This document shows, one piece after another, positions 24,439-34,755 of a stretch of 43,758 nucleotides of DNA. Below the pieces are notes generated by a model. It saw only the letters and a list, made by a program, of their open reading frames with translations. It made no database searches and was not told the origin of the DNA. This DNA comes from Bifidobacteriaceae bacterium (GTDB lineage Bacteria > Actinomycetota > Actinomycetes > Actinomycetales > WQXJ01): contig JAITJZ010000103.1 of the NCBI GenBank assembly GCA_031278655.1, forward strand, positions 1 to 43,758, read 5' to 3'. Made by a program: the position numbers and the translations under genes. Every line of letters begins with the position of its first letter. Positions within the stretch are counted from its first letter, which is position 1.

Positions 24439-26385
24439 GTGAGTCCCAACTTGCCGCCCGCCGGTCAGCCCTTCGCCCTGATCCGCCGGGGCGCCAGCCC
24501 GGTGGTGGAGGTCTTGACGGGCGAGGTCCGCGATGTGGCCGCGACCGGGGACATTCCGCTCGAATCGCGACCGGTGCTGGCCATGGTCCCGTTCCGCCAG
24601 ATCGCCGAGCGCGGATTCGACGTGGTCGATGACTACGCCCCGTTGCGCTGCCTGATCGTGACCGAGCGGCGGGCCGTGCCGGTCGCGGAATTGCTGGCGG
24701 AACTGCCGGCGGCGGCGCCGGCCTTCCAGGCCGAGGGCTTCGACATCGCCGACGCCGACTACGCCGAACAGGTCAAACAGGTCATCGCCGAGGAGATCGG
24801 CCGCGGCCAGGGCGCCAACTTTGTGCTCCACCGCTCCTTCCGGGGCCGGATCGTGGCGGCCGGCGCGGCTGACGGCGGTGCGGCCGGCGCGGCTGACGGC
24901 GGTGCAGATGGCGACGCGGCCGGCGCGGCTGGCGGCGCGGCCGACGCCCGCGAGGCGGTCCTGGCCTGGATGGCGGCCCTGCTGCGCGGCGAGCAGGGGG
25001 CCTACTGGACCTACGCGGTCTGGGCGGACGGGCTGGCCTTCGCCGGGGCCAGCCCCGAGCGCCACCTGACCATCAAGGCGGGCGTGGTGACCATGAACCC
25101 GATCTCCGGCACCTACCGCCACCCGCCCGCCGGGCCGACGGTGCCGGGCCTGCTGTCCTTCCTGACGGACGCCAAAGAAGTCGATGAGCTTTTCATGGTG
25201 GTCGATGAGGAACTCAAGCTGATGAGCGCCGTCTGCCCCAGCGGCGGGCGGATGATCGGGCCGTATCTGAAACCCATGAGCCAGGTCACCCACACGGAGT
25301 ACCTGTTGGAAGGCCTGACCGAGGCCGACCCGCGCCAAGTCCTGCGCCAAACCATGTTCGCGCCCACGGTCACCGGCGCGCCGATGCAGAACGCCTGCGC
25401 CGTCATCGCCCGCCGCGAGCGCCGCCCGCGCGGCTACTACGCCGGGGTGCTGGCGCTGTTCGAGCCCGGGCCCGGCGGCGTCTGGGACCTCGACGCCCCG
25501 ATCCTGATCCGCACCGCCTACGTCGACCCGGCCGGCCGCGTCACCGTCCCCGCCGGGGCCACGCTGGTGCGCCACTCCGACCCGCTCAGCGAGGTGGCGG
25601 AGACCCGGACCAAGGCCGCCGGGATGTTGAGGGCGATCGGGGCCGCGGCTCTGTCCGCGCCCGATGCCGCGCCGCCGGCGCCCAGCCCCGAGCCGGGTGG
25701 GGCCGGCCCCGGTCAGGCGCCCGGCCCGCCGGTGGCAGGCGACCCGCAGGTCAAAGCCACGCTGTTGTACCGCAACGAGCGCCTGGCCGAGTTCTGGCTG
25801 CGGCCGCAGCCCAGCGGCGCGAGCCCGCTGGTGGGCATCGACGTGGCCATTGTGGACGCCGAGGACCACTTCTCGCAGATGCTGGCCCACCTCTTGCGCC
25901 GCCTCGGCGCGACGGTCCGGGTCGAGTCCTGGCGCGCTTACCGGCCCGGCGGCGAGCACCTGGTCATCCCAGGTCCCGGCCCCGGCGACCCGGCTGGGGG
26001 CGAGCCCAGGATCGAGAGATTGCGGCACGTCATCGGCGGGCGGTTGAACTCCGGCCGGCCCTTCTTGGCCGTCTGCCTGTCCCATCAAATCCTGGCCCGC
26101 CACCTGGGGCTGGACCTGCGCCAGTTGACGCGGCCGCACCAAGGCGAGCAGCTGACGGACGAACTGTTCGGGGCGGCGGCGACGCTCGGCTACTACAACA
26201 CCTTCACGGCCGTGGCGCCGTTGACGCCGCCGGCGGGCGTGGAGGTGGTCAGGCGGCGCGGCACCGACGAGGTCATCGCGCTGCGCGGCTGGCGGTTCGC
26301 GTCGCTGCAGGGCCACCCTGAATCGGCGCTCTCGCCGGACGGCCTGGGGCTGTTGGCGCGCCTGATCCCGGCGCTGGTGAGGTGA
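24439..26385 (+). CDS. PhzE-like ADIC/anthranilate synthase, chorismate-binding plus glutamine amidotransferase fusion
   Basis: 648 residues. The N-terminal chorismate-utilising domain contains VPFRQIAERGFDVVDD, GQGANFVLHRSFRGRI, GEQGAYWTYAVW, GASPERHLTI, MNPISGTYRHP, DEELKLM, TVTGAPMQNACAVI and VRHSDPLSEVAETRTKAAG, the pattern I associate with PhzE and SgcD-type 2-amino-2-deoxyisochorismate synthases rather than TrpE or PabB. The C-terminal class I amidotransferase has the nucleophile VCLSHQ and the His in LQGHPES. An Ala-Gly-Asp insertion (24-bp repeats, 24856-24939) and a Pro-rich linker carrying the dispersed 18-mer (25669-25686) are odd. No other phenazine or enediyne genes are nearby. 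Confidence 0.8.
   Translation: MSPNLPPAGQPFALIRRGASPVVEVLTGEVRDVAATGDIPLESRPVLAMVPFRQIAERGFDVVDDYAPLRCLIVTERRAVPVAELLAELPAAAPAFQAEGFDIADADYAEQVKQVIAEEIGRGQGANFVLHRSFRGRIVAAGAADGGAAGAADGGADGDAAGAAGGAADAREAVLAWMAALLRGEQGAYWTYAVWADGLAFAGASPERHLTIKAGVVTMNPISGTYRHPPAGPTVPGLLSFLTDAKEVDELFMVVDEELKLMSAVCPSGGRMIGPYLKPMSQVTHTEYLLEGLTEADPRQVLRQTMFAPTVTGAPMQNACAVIARRERRPRGYYAGVLALFEPGPGGVWDLDAPILIRTAYVDPAGRVTVPAGATLVRHSDPLSEVAETRTKAAGMLRAIGAAALSAPDAAPPAPSPEPGGAGPGQAPGPPVAGDPQVKATLLYRNERLAEFWLRPQPSGASPLVGIDVAIVDAEDHFSQMLAHLLRRLGATVRVESWRAYRPGGEHLVIPGPGPGDPAGGEPRIERLRHVIGGRLNSGRPFLAVCLSHQILARHLGLDLRQLTRPHQGEQLTDELFGAAATLGYYNTFTAVAPLTPPAGVEVVRRRGTDEVIALRGWRFASLQGHPESALSPDGLGLLARLIPALVR
24856..24939 (+). repeat. 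24-bp tandem repeats inside the phzE-like gene
   Basis: Two identical 24-bp units (24856-24879 and 24880-24903), a 12-bp interruption, and a diverged third unit (24916-24939). They encode AAGAADGG-type repeats inserted in a region that is short in PhzE proteins. Confidence 0.85.
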
Positions 26386-26389
26386 GACG

Positions 26390-26761
26390 ATGCTGTGGGA
26401 CGAGTTGGTGACGCGGGCGTCGGCCTCGACGGTGCACGCCTACGCGCCCTACTCCGGCTATGTGGTCGGGGCGGCGGCGGTGGTCGAGGACGGCCGGGTG
26501 GTGACCGGCTGCAACGTTGAGAACGCCTCCTACGGGCTGACCCTTTGCGCCGAATGTTCGCTGGTCAGCGACCTGCATCTGTCCGGCGGCGGGCAGTTGA
26601 CGCAGTTCGTCTGCGTCGATGGGCTGGGCCACGTCATCACGCCTTGCGGGCGCTGCCGCCAACTGCTCTGGGAGCACGGCGGCGGCTCGCTGCTGGTGTT
26701 GACGCCCGAGGGCGAGCGCGCCCTGGCCGACCTGTTGCCGCAGGCTTGGGAGCCGGATTGA
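26390..26761 (+). CDS. cdd: Cytidine deaminase
   Basis: 123 residues. It converts cytidine and deoxycytidine to uridine and deoxyuridine. The zinc-site motifs are complete: TGCNVENASYGLTLCAE (first Cys ligand and the catalytic Glu) and PCGRCRQLL (two Cys ligands). AYAPYSGYVVGAA is the conserved N-terminal substrate loop. The ATG follows GAGGTGAGACG four bases after the phzE-like stop. The stop overlaps the deoA ATG (TGATG), so cdd and deoA are translationally coupled. Confidence 0.95.
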   Translation: MLWDELVTRASASTVHAYAPYSGYVVGAAAVVEDGRVVTGCNVENASYGLTLCAECSLVSDLHLSGGGQLTQFVCVDGLGHVITPCGRCRQLLWEHGGGSLLVLTPEGERALADLLPQAWEPD

Positions 26762-28047
26762 TGGAGATCTTCGACGCGGTCGAGGTCATCGCCGCCAAAC
26801 GCGACCGGCGCGAGTTGTCTGACGCGCAGATCGATTGGGCTGTGGCCGCCTACACCGCCGGCCAGATCGCGGCCGAGCAGATGAGCGCCCTGGCGATGGC
26901 GATCCTGCTGAACGGTTTCAACCGCCGCGAGACCGCCCGCTGGACGCGGGCGATGATCGCCAGCGGGCGGCGGCTGGACTTCTCGGCGCTGGGCCGGGTG
27001 GCCGTCGACAAGCATTCGACCGGCGGCGTGGGCGACAAGATCACCCTGGTGGTGGCGCCGTTGCTGGCGGCTTGCGGGCTGGCGGTGCCGCAGTTGTCCG
27101 GGCGCGGGCTGGGACACACCGGCGGGACGCTGGACAAACTCGAGGCCGTCAAAGGCTGGCGGGCCGACCTCAGCGCCGAGGAACTGGCCGCGCAGTTGGA
27201 GCGGGTCGGGGCGGCCGTCTGCGCCGCCGGCCCGGGCCTGGTCCCAGCCGACCGCAAGCTCTACGCCCTCAGGGATGTGACCGGGACCGTCGAGTCGATC
27301 CCTCTGATCGCCAGTTCGATCATGTCCAAGAAGATCGCGGGCGGGGCGGCGCATTTGGTTTTGGACGTCAAGTGCGGCTCGGGCGCGTTCATGAAAACCC
27401 CGGAGCGGGCGGCCGAACTGGCCGGGCTGATGGTCGAACTCGGGCTTGACGCCGGGGTCGGCACGGCGGCGCTGGTGACAGACATGTCCACGCCGCTGGG
27501 GCGGACGGTCGGCAACGCCTTGGAGGTGCGCGAGGCGGTCGCGGTCTTGGCCGGCGGCGGCCCGGCCGATGTGCGCGAGTTGACCCTGACGCTGGCCGAG
27601 GAGCTGGCGACGGCCGCCGGGCGGGCGCACGCCGATCCGGCGGCGGCGCTGGCGGACGGCCGGGCGATGGACTCCTGGCGGGCGATGATCGCCGCCCAGG
27701 GCGGCGACTGGTCCGCGCCGTTGCCCCAGGCGCGCTGGTCCGAGGTCATCACCGCCCCCGCCACCGGCTTCCTGACCAGGCTTGACGCCCTGGCTGTGGG
27801 TGTGGCCGCCTGGCGGCTGGGGGCGGGCCGCGCCCGCCAAGACGACCCGGTTGAGGCCGGCGCCGGCGTCGAGCTCCACGCCCAGGTCGGCGACCGCGTG
27901 ACCGCCGGACAACCGCTGGCGACGCTCTGGACGGACACTCCCGAACGCTTCGGCGCCGCCCAGGCGGCGCTGACCGGAGATGCCATCCAAACCGCCCCCG
28001 CCCCGCCCCCGCCCCGCCCCCTGATCCTCAGCCGCATCGGCTCTTGA
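26761..28047 (+). CDS. deoA: Thymidine (pyrimidine-nucleoside) phosphorylase
   Basis: 428 residues. It phosphorolyses thymidine and deoxyuridine to the base plus 2-deoxyribose-1-phosphate. Signature motifs: [21 protein letters not shown], the family signature [44 protein letters not shown], and a C-terminal biotinyl-like domain, [21 protein letters not shown]. It starts within the cdd stop. It is followed 19 bp later by deoC, so products of cdd and deoA would feed directly into deoxyribose breakdown. The last 25 residues are Pro-rich and probably disordered. Confidence 0.95.
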   Translation: MEIFDAVEVIAAKRDRRELSDAQIDWAVAAYTAGQIAAEQMSALAMAILLNGFNRRETARWTRAMIASGRRLDFSALGRVAVDKHSTGGVGDKITLVVAPLLAACGLAVPQLSGRGLGHTGGTLDKLEAVKGWRADLSAEELAAQLERVGAAVCAAGPGLVPADRKLYALRDVTGTVESIPLIASSIMSKKIAGGAAHLVLDVKCGSGAFMKTPERAAELAGLMVELGLDAGVGTAALVTDMSTPLGRTVGNALEVREAVAVLAGGGPADVRELTLTLAEELATAAGRAHADPAAALADGRAMDSWRAMIAAQGGDWSAPLPQARWSEVITAPATGFLTRLDALAVGVAAWRLGAGRARQDDPVEAGAGVELHAQVGDRVTAGQPLATLWTDTPERFGAAQAALTGDAIQTAPAPPPPRPLILSRIGS

Positions 28048-28066
28048 CAGGCGGGAGAATGGAGGT

Positions 28067-28717
28067 ATGAACAGAACCGAAATGGCGCGGATGGTTGATC
28101 ACACTTTGCTGAAGCCGGAGGCGACAGCCGCCGACGTCCAAGCCTTGGTGGCCGAGGGCCGGCGGCTGGGGGTGTGGTCGGTGTGCGTCTCGCCATCGAT
28201 GATCCCGCTCGACGCGGACGGCCTGAGAGTGGCCGTGGTCTGCGGATTCCCATCCGGGGCCCACCACCCGGAGGTCAAGGCGGCGGAGGCGGCGCGGGCG
28301 CTGGCGGACGGCGCCGACGAACTCGACATGGTCATCAACCTGCGGCGGGTCCGCGACGAGGACTGGGCCAAGGTGGCCGATGACGTCCAAGCCGTGCGCG
28401 CGGCCTTCCCGCGCCCGGGTGTCCTGAAGGTGATCCTTGAGACGGCCGCGCTGACCGACCGGCAGATCGTCCGTTCGGCCGAGGCGGCGGCCGAGGCGGG
28501 CGCTGATTTCGTCAAGACCTCGACCGGGTTCCACCCGGCCGGCGGCGCCAGCGTCCACGCCGTCGAGTTGTTGGCGAAGGCGGTCGGCCCGGCTGTGGGG
28601 GTCAAGGCCTCGGGCGGCATCCGCACGGCTGAGGCGGCGCTGGCGATGGTGGACGCGGGGGCGACCCGCTTGGGGCTTTCCGCCACCGCGCAGGTGCTGG
28701 CGGCTCTCGCCGGCTGA
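28067..28717 (+). CDS. deoC: Deoxyribose-phosphate aldolase
   Basis: 216 residues, a class I aldolase that splits 2-deoxyribose-5-phosphate to acetaldehyde and glyceraldehyde-3-phosphate. Features: [61 protein letters not shown], the Schiff-base lysine in [10 protein letters not shown], and [10 protein letters not shown] with the second catalytic lysine. GGGAG lies nine bases before the ATG. A consensus TTGACA at 28044 has no matching -10 before the gene. The operon order cdd-deoA-deoC-mutase is a full deoxynucleoside catabolic route. Confidence 0.96.
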   Translation: MNRTEMARMVDHTLLKPEATAADVQALVAEGRRLGVWSVCVSPSMIPLDADGLRVAVVCGFPSGAHHPEVKAAEAARALADGADELDMVINLRRVRDEDWAKVADDVQAVRAAFPRPGVLKVILETAALTDRQIVRSAEAAAEAGADFVKTSTGFHPAGGASVHAVELLAKAVGPAVGVKASGGIRTAEAALAMVDAGATRLGLSATAQVLAALAG

Positions 28718-28729
28718 CAGCGCCTGATC

Positions 28730-30619
28730 ATGTCGAACGTCAGCGCCCGCCTCAAGGCCGAAGCTGAGGCTTGGATCAGCGCCGATCCGGACCCGCAGAC
28801 CCGGGGCGAACTGGCGGCGTTGCTGGCCGCGGCCGAGGCGGGCGACCAGGGCGCCGCGGCCGAGCTGGCGGACGCCTTCTCGGGGCCGTTGGCCTTCGGC
28901 ACCGCCGGACTGCGGGGCAAACTCGGGCCCGGCCCCGCCCGCATGAACCGCGCCGTGGTGATCCGCGCGGCCGCCGGCCTGATGGCCTACCTGCAAGGCG
29001 TCATCGGACAGGGGGAAGGCGAGCCGACGCCCGCCGCCGCGCCCACGTCAAGGTTCCAAAACACCGCCGAACTGGCCGTCAGGCGCTTGGCCGAGACGGA
29101 ACTGGGCGCCCGGCTGGGGCTGCAGCGCCGCATCCGGCGGCCAGGCACCGCCGCGCCGAAGGTCGTGATCGGTTACGACGCCCGCCACGGCTCGGCCACC
29201 TTCGCGCTCGACACGGCGGCGGTGGTGGTCGCGGCCGGCGGGCGCGCCCTGCTCTGGGAGCGGACCTGCCCCACGCCGCTGCTGGCCCACGCCGTCCGCC
29301 GCCTCTCGGCCGACGCCGGCGTCATGGTGACGGCCTCGCACAACCCCGCCCAGGACAACGGCTACAAGGTCTACCTGGGCGCCCGGGCGGCGGCCGGCCC
29401 CGGCCAGGGCGTGCAGATCGTGCCCCCGGCCGATCAAGACATCGCCGCCCTGATCGCCGCCGCCCCGCCGGCCGACCAGGTCAAACGGGCGGCGCGGGGT
29501 TGGCAGGCGGTGGGCGGCGACCTGGAGCGCGAGTATCTGCGTCAGGCGGTGGCCGGGGTCAGCCCGGCGCCCGGGGCCGGCGACCTCAGAATTGTCCACA
29601 CCGCCATGCACGGCGTTGGCGGGCGGATCGCCCTGCCGGCCTTCGCGGCGGCCGGTTTCAGCGACGTCCACCCGGTCCCGGAACAGGCCCAGCCGGACCC
29701 CGACTTCCCGACCGTCGCCTTCCCGAACCCGGAGGAGCCGGGCGCGATCGACCTGGCCAGGGCCCTGGCGGAGCAGATCGGCGCCGATCTGGTGATAGCC
29801 CACGACCCAGACGCCGACCGCTGCGCCGTGGCCGTCTTCGACCCGCACGGCCCGCGCGGCGGCAGTTGGCGGGCGTTGACCGGCGACGAAGTCGGCGCCC
29901 TGCTCGGGGAGGAGGCCGCCAAAGTTTGGCGCGAGGTCCCCGAGACGTCCGATGCCGCGCGGCCGGCTTTGGCGTCATCGGTCGTCTCGTCGCGGTTGCT
30001 CGCCCGCATCGCGCGGGACCACCTCTTGCGCTATGAGCGCACCCTGACCGGGTTCAAATGGATCGCCCGCACGCCGGGGCTGGTCTTCGGCTACGAAGAG
30101 GCGATCGGTTACTGCGTCCGGCCGGACCTGGTGCGCGACAAAGACGGCATCACCGCCGGGTTGGCGGTGGCCCGGTTGGCGGCGCGGGCCAAACTGGCCC
30201 ACAGGACGCTGATCGATCTCTTGGACGACCTGGCCAGAAAGCACGGCCTGCACCTGGGCGGCCAGGTGGCTTTGCGGTTCGCCGACGCCTCCGGGCCGGG
30301 CGGTGTCATGCGGCGGCTGCGCCGCGCCGCGCCGCAGCGGATCGGCGACGCGGCGGTGGCGCGGATGATCGATCTGGCCTCCGGCTGGGAGGGCCTGGCG
30401 CCCACCGACGCCCTCATCTTCTCGCTGGAGGACGCCTCCCGGCTGGTGGTGCGACCATCGGGCACCGAGCCAAAGCTGAAGTGCTACTTGGAAGTGGTGG
30501 CGCCGGTGCCAGCCACGGCCGACTCCTTGGGCCTGACGGCCATCCGCCGCCAGGCCGCCGCCCGCCTCGACCGGCTCAGCCAGGCGGCCAAAGACCTGTT
30601 GGCGGCGGACAATCGCTGA
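28730..30619 (+). CDS. Phosphohexomutase / phosphopentomutase (alpha-D-phosphohexomutase superfamily)
   Basis: 629 residues, larger than most phosphomannomutases and similar to the PGM2/PmmB type. Motifs: FGTAGLRGKLGPGPARMN at the N-terminus, phosphoserine loop VTASHNPAQDNGYKVY, metal loop DPDADRCAVAV, sugar-binding GYEEAIGYCV, and phosphate-binding RPSGTEPKLKCYLE. Beside cdd-deoA-deoC, and with no deoB in the window, it could convert deoxyribose-1-phosphate and ribose-1-phosphate to the 5-phosphates. That role is inferred from context; phosphomannomutase or phosphoglucomutase activity is equally compatible. A Glu/Pro-rich insert near residue 90 is unusual. Confidence 0.85.
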   Translation: MSNVSARLKAEAEAWISADPDPQTRGELAALLAAAEAGDQGAAAELADAFSGPLAFGTAGLRGKLGPGPARMNRAVVIRAAAGLMAYLQGVIGQGEGEPTPAAAPTSRFQNTAELAVRRLAETELGARLGLQRRIRRPGTAAPKVVIGYDARHGSATFALDTAAVVVAAGGRALLWERTCPTPLLAHAVRRLSADAGVMVTASHNPAQDNGYKVYLGARAAAGPGQGVQIVPPADQDIAALIAAAPPADQVKRAARGWQAVGGDLEREYLRQAVAGVSPAPGAGDLRIVHTAMHGVGGRIALPAFAAAGFSDVHPVPEQAQPDPDFPTVAFPNPEEPGAIDLARALAEQIGADLVIAHDPDADRCAVAVFDPHGPRGGSWRALTGDEVGALLGEEAAKVWREVPETSDAARPALASSVVSSRLLARIARDHLLRYERTLTGFKWIARTPGLVFGYEEAIGYCVRPDLVRDKDGITAGLAVARLAARAKLAHRTLIDLLDDLARKHGLHLGGQVALRFADASGPGGVMRRLRRAAPQRIGDAAVARMIDLASGWEGLAPTDALIFSLEDASRLVVRPSGTEPKLKCYLEVVAPVPATADSLGLTAIRRQAAARLDRLSQAAKDLLAADNR

Positions 30620-30695
30620 CCGGTCCACGGCTGTCCCGGGCCTCAAGCGCTACGATGATCCACGCACCAATTGGTTCGTTAGCTTCGACGTTTAG

Positions 30696-33117
<2,422 letters not shown>

Positions 33118-33128
33118 GTCAGCCCCCT

Positions 33129-33162
33129 TTTGCAGCTTTTATAATCTTTGCGGCTTTTATAA
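33129..33162. promoter_or_regulatory. Two 16-bp direct repeats at 18-bp period before the AAA ATPase gene
   Basis: TTTGCAGCTTTTATAA (33129-33144) and TTTGCGGCTTTTATAA (33147-33162) differ by one base. They form the only strongly AT-rich patch in the neighbourhood and lie 12-45 bp upstream of the TTG on the minus strand, where they read TTATAAAAGCYGCAAA. They contain -10-like TATAAA words. They look like paired operator sites, possibly for the winged-helix ATPase itself. Confidence 0.6.
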
Positions 33163-33180
33163 AAGGCTAGCAGGCGGTGG

Positions 33181-33711
33181 TCAATCGAGGCGGGCCGACC
33201 AGCGGGACTCGTCCACGAGTTCCCCGCCGGGCGCCTGCCAGGAGCGCTCGGCCCCATCCCGGCCGAAGCCGGCTGACTTCAAGAAACGCTGGCGGAAGAC
33301 ATCCTGGTGGGCGACCCAATGCGCCAGGCGGGTGGCGCGCTGAAGGCGGCGGGCGGCATCGGCGGCGGCGGCCAGCAAACGCGAGCCGTGCCCCAAACGT
33401 TGCTGTTCGCCGGCCACCCACAACGCCACCAACTCGGCGCCGCCCTCGCCCGCGTCCGGGTCCAACAGCGGCCCGATGGCGGCGAAACCGGCCACGCCGC
33501 CGTCCTCGGCCTCGGCCGCCAGGACCGCGTAGGGCCCCGCGCCGCCAGCCAGTCCGATGGCGTCTGCCCAGGTCAGGGCCAGGGATGCGGCATCGAGGGT
33601 GGCCTCAAGGTGCGGCAGGTCGGGGCCCAGCAGCGTCAACCAATTGTGCCGCTGGATGGCGGCCAAGGCGGGGGCGTCAAGCGGCGTGGCGTCCCGGACG
33701 GAATTCGGCAT
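33181..33711 (-). CDS. GNAT-family N-acetyltransferase
   Basis: 176 residues. The acetyl-CoA-binding motif A is ALWVAGEQQRLGHGSRLLAAAADAARR, preceded by the central strand VAGFAAIGPLLD and followed by ATRLAHWVAHQDVFRQRFLKSAGF, which matches the usual end of the GNAT fold. The acceptor substrate is unknown. I take ATG 33711 (MPNSVRDATPLDA). Its leader differs by one base from that of tetR at 5881, and it has a possible leaderless promoter. It is divergent from dapA. Confidence 0.82.
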   Translation of the reverse strand: MPNSVRDATPLDAPALAAIQRHNWLTLLGPDLPHLEATLDAASLALTWADAIGLAGGAGPYAVLAAEAEDGGVAGFAAIGPLLDPDAGEGGAELVALWVAGEQQRLGHGSRLLAAAADAARRLQRATRLAHWVAHQDVFRQRFLKSAGFGRDGAERSWQAPGGELVDESRWSARLD

Positions 33712-33717
33712 CCAACC

Positions 33718-33723
33718 ATTGTG
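33718..33723 (-). promoter_or_regulatory. Candidate -10 box of a leaderless GNAT transcript
   Basis: CACAAT on the minus strand, then GGTTGG and the ATG at 33711. No Shine-Dalgarno sequence is present. The first hexamer base is off consensus. Confidence 0.3.
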
Positions 33724-33785
33724 CCCCGCGCCGCGCGCGCCCCGGCCCGGCGGGCGGCGATGACGCGATCTTCCCGGCAAAGCGC

Positions 33786-33791
33786 TAGGTT
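33786..33791 (+). promoter_or_regulatory. Candidate -10 box of a leaderless dapA transcript
   Basis: TAGGTT followed by seven bases and the dapA ATG at 33799. The purine stretch AGGTGG just before the ATG is too close to act as a normal ribosome-binding site. Confidence 0.3.
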
Positions 33792-33798
33792 AGGTGGC

Positions 33799-34725
33799 AT
33801 GTCTCAGCTGGATCGCCCTTCTCGCCCATTTGGAGCCCTGCTGACCGCCATGGCCACGCCCTTCGAGCAGGACGGCGCCCTGGACCTGGCGGCGGCCCGC
33901 CGTCTGGCGGCGCATCTGGTGGCGCACGGCCACGACGGCATTGTTGTCAACGGCACCACCGGCGAAGCCCCGACCACCACCGACGTCGAGAAGCGCCAAC
34001 TGATCGAGGCCGTCCGCGCGACCGTTGGGCCGGCCATCAAGATCGTGGCCGGGGTCGGCACCAATGACACGGCCCATTCGCTGCGCCTGGCCGCCGATGC
34101 CGCCAACGCCGGCGCCGACGGGCTGCTCGCGGTCACGCCGTATTACTCCCGGCCCAGCCAGGCCGGACTGATCCAGCATTTCCTGCGCCTCGCGGACGCC
34201 ACCGACCTGCCGGTCATGATCTACGACATCCCCGGCCGCAGCGCCGTCCAACTCCAGCCCGCGACCCTCGCGGAACTCGCCCGCCACCAGCAGATCGTGG
34301 CCGTCAAGGACGCCACCGGCCAAGCCGGCGCCGCCTTCGAAAAGATCGCCCGCACCGATCTGGCCTACTACGCCGGGGACGATCTGCTCGGGCTGGCCTT
34401 CCTGGCCAGCGGCGGCTCCGGGGTGGTGTCAGTTGTCGGGCACGTCGCCGGCGGCCTCTGGCGCCAAGTCATCGACGCCGTCGACCGGGGCGACCTGCCC
34501 CGCGCCCGTCACGCCATGGCCCGCATGCTGCCCGTCATCGACGCGGTCATGGGCGGCGGGCAAGGACTGGTGATGATCAAAGCGGCGCTGGAAATCCTGG
34601 AGATTCTGCCGCGACGGACCGTCCGCCTGCCTTTGGCGGAGGCGACAGAGTTGGAAGTCGGCCACGTGCGCCGAGCTTTGGCCGAGGCGGGGCTGGAACC
34701 GGGCCGCGCGGCATCGGCGGCCTGA
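33799..34725 (+). CDS. dapA: 4-hydroxy-tetrahydrodipicolinate synthase
   Basis: 308 residues. It condenses pyruvate and aspartate semialdehyde in lysine and diaminopimelate synthesis. Residues visible: GTTGEAPTTT (phosphate/carboxylate loop), VTPYYSRPSQAG with the catalytic Tyr, YDIPGRSAVQL, and the Schiff-base Lys in VAVKDATG. GGSGVVSVVGHVAG is also conserved. ATG 33799 gives MSQLDRPSRPFGALLTAM, matching the family N-terminus. The stop is 30 bp before rnj, the standard actinobacterial dapA-rnj order. The final AASAA is encoded by a dispersed-repeat variant (GCGGCATCGG). Confidence 0.95.
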   Translation: MSQLDRPSRPFGALLTAMATPFEQDGALDLAAARRLAAHLVAHGHDGIVVNGTTGEAPTTTDVEKRQLIEAVRATVGPAIKIVAGVGTNDTAHSLRLAADAANAGADGLLAVTPYYSRPSQAGLIQHFLRLADATDLPVMIYDIPGRSAVQLQPATLAELARHQQIVAVKDATGQAGAAFEKIARTDLAYYAGDDLLGLAFLASGGSGVVSVVGHVAGGLWRQVIDAVDRGDLPRARHAMARMLPVIDAVMGGGQGLVMIKAALEILEILPRRTVRLPLAEATELEVGHVRRALAEAGLEPGRAASAA

Positions 34726-34755
34726 AAACCCGGCACAAGCGAACAGGAGAAATCG

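Noticed and set aside
22696-26316. A 1206-residue open frame antisense to nadE and the phzE-like gene
   Set aside because: It spans two clear plus-strand genes and their gap, and has no recognisable motif. It is a codon-bias shadow.
28044-28049. Consensus TTGACA before deoC as its promoter
   Set aside because: No -10 is found at 16-18 bp spacing before the gene; the position falls on the start codon. The operon arrangement makes a separate promoter unnecessary.
33786-33798. TAGGTTAGG before dapA as a second iron box
   Set aside because: Only the left half matches; the right half has no resemblance to the CTAACCTAA side.
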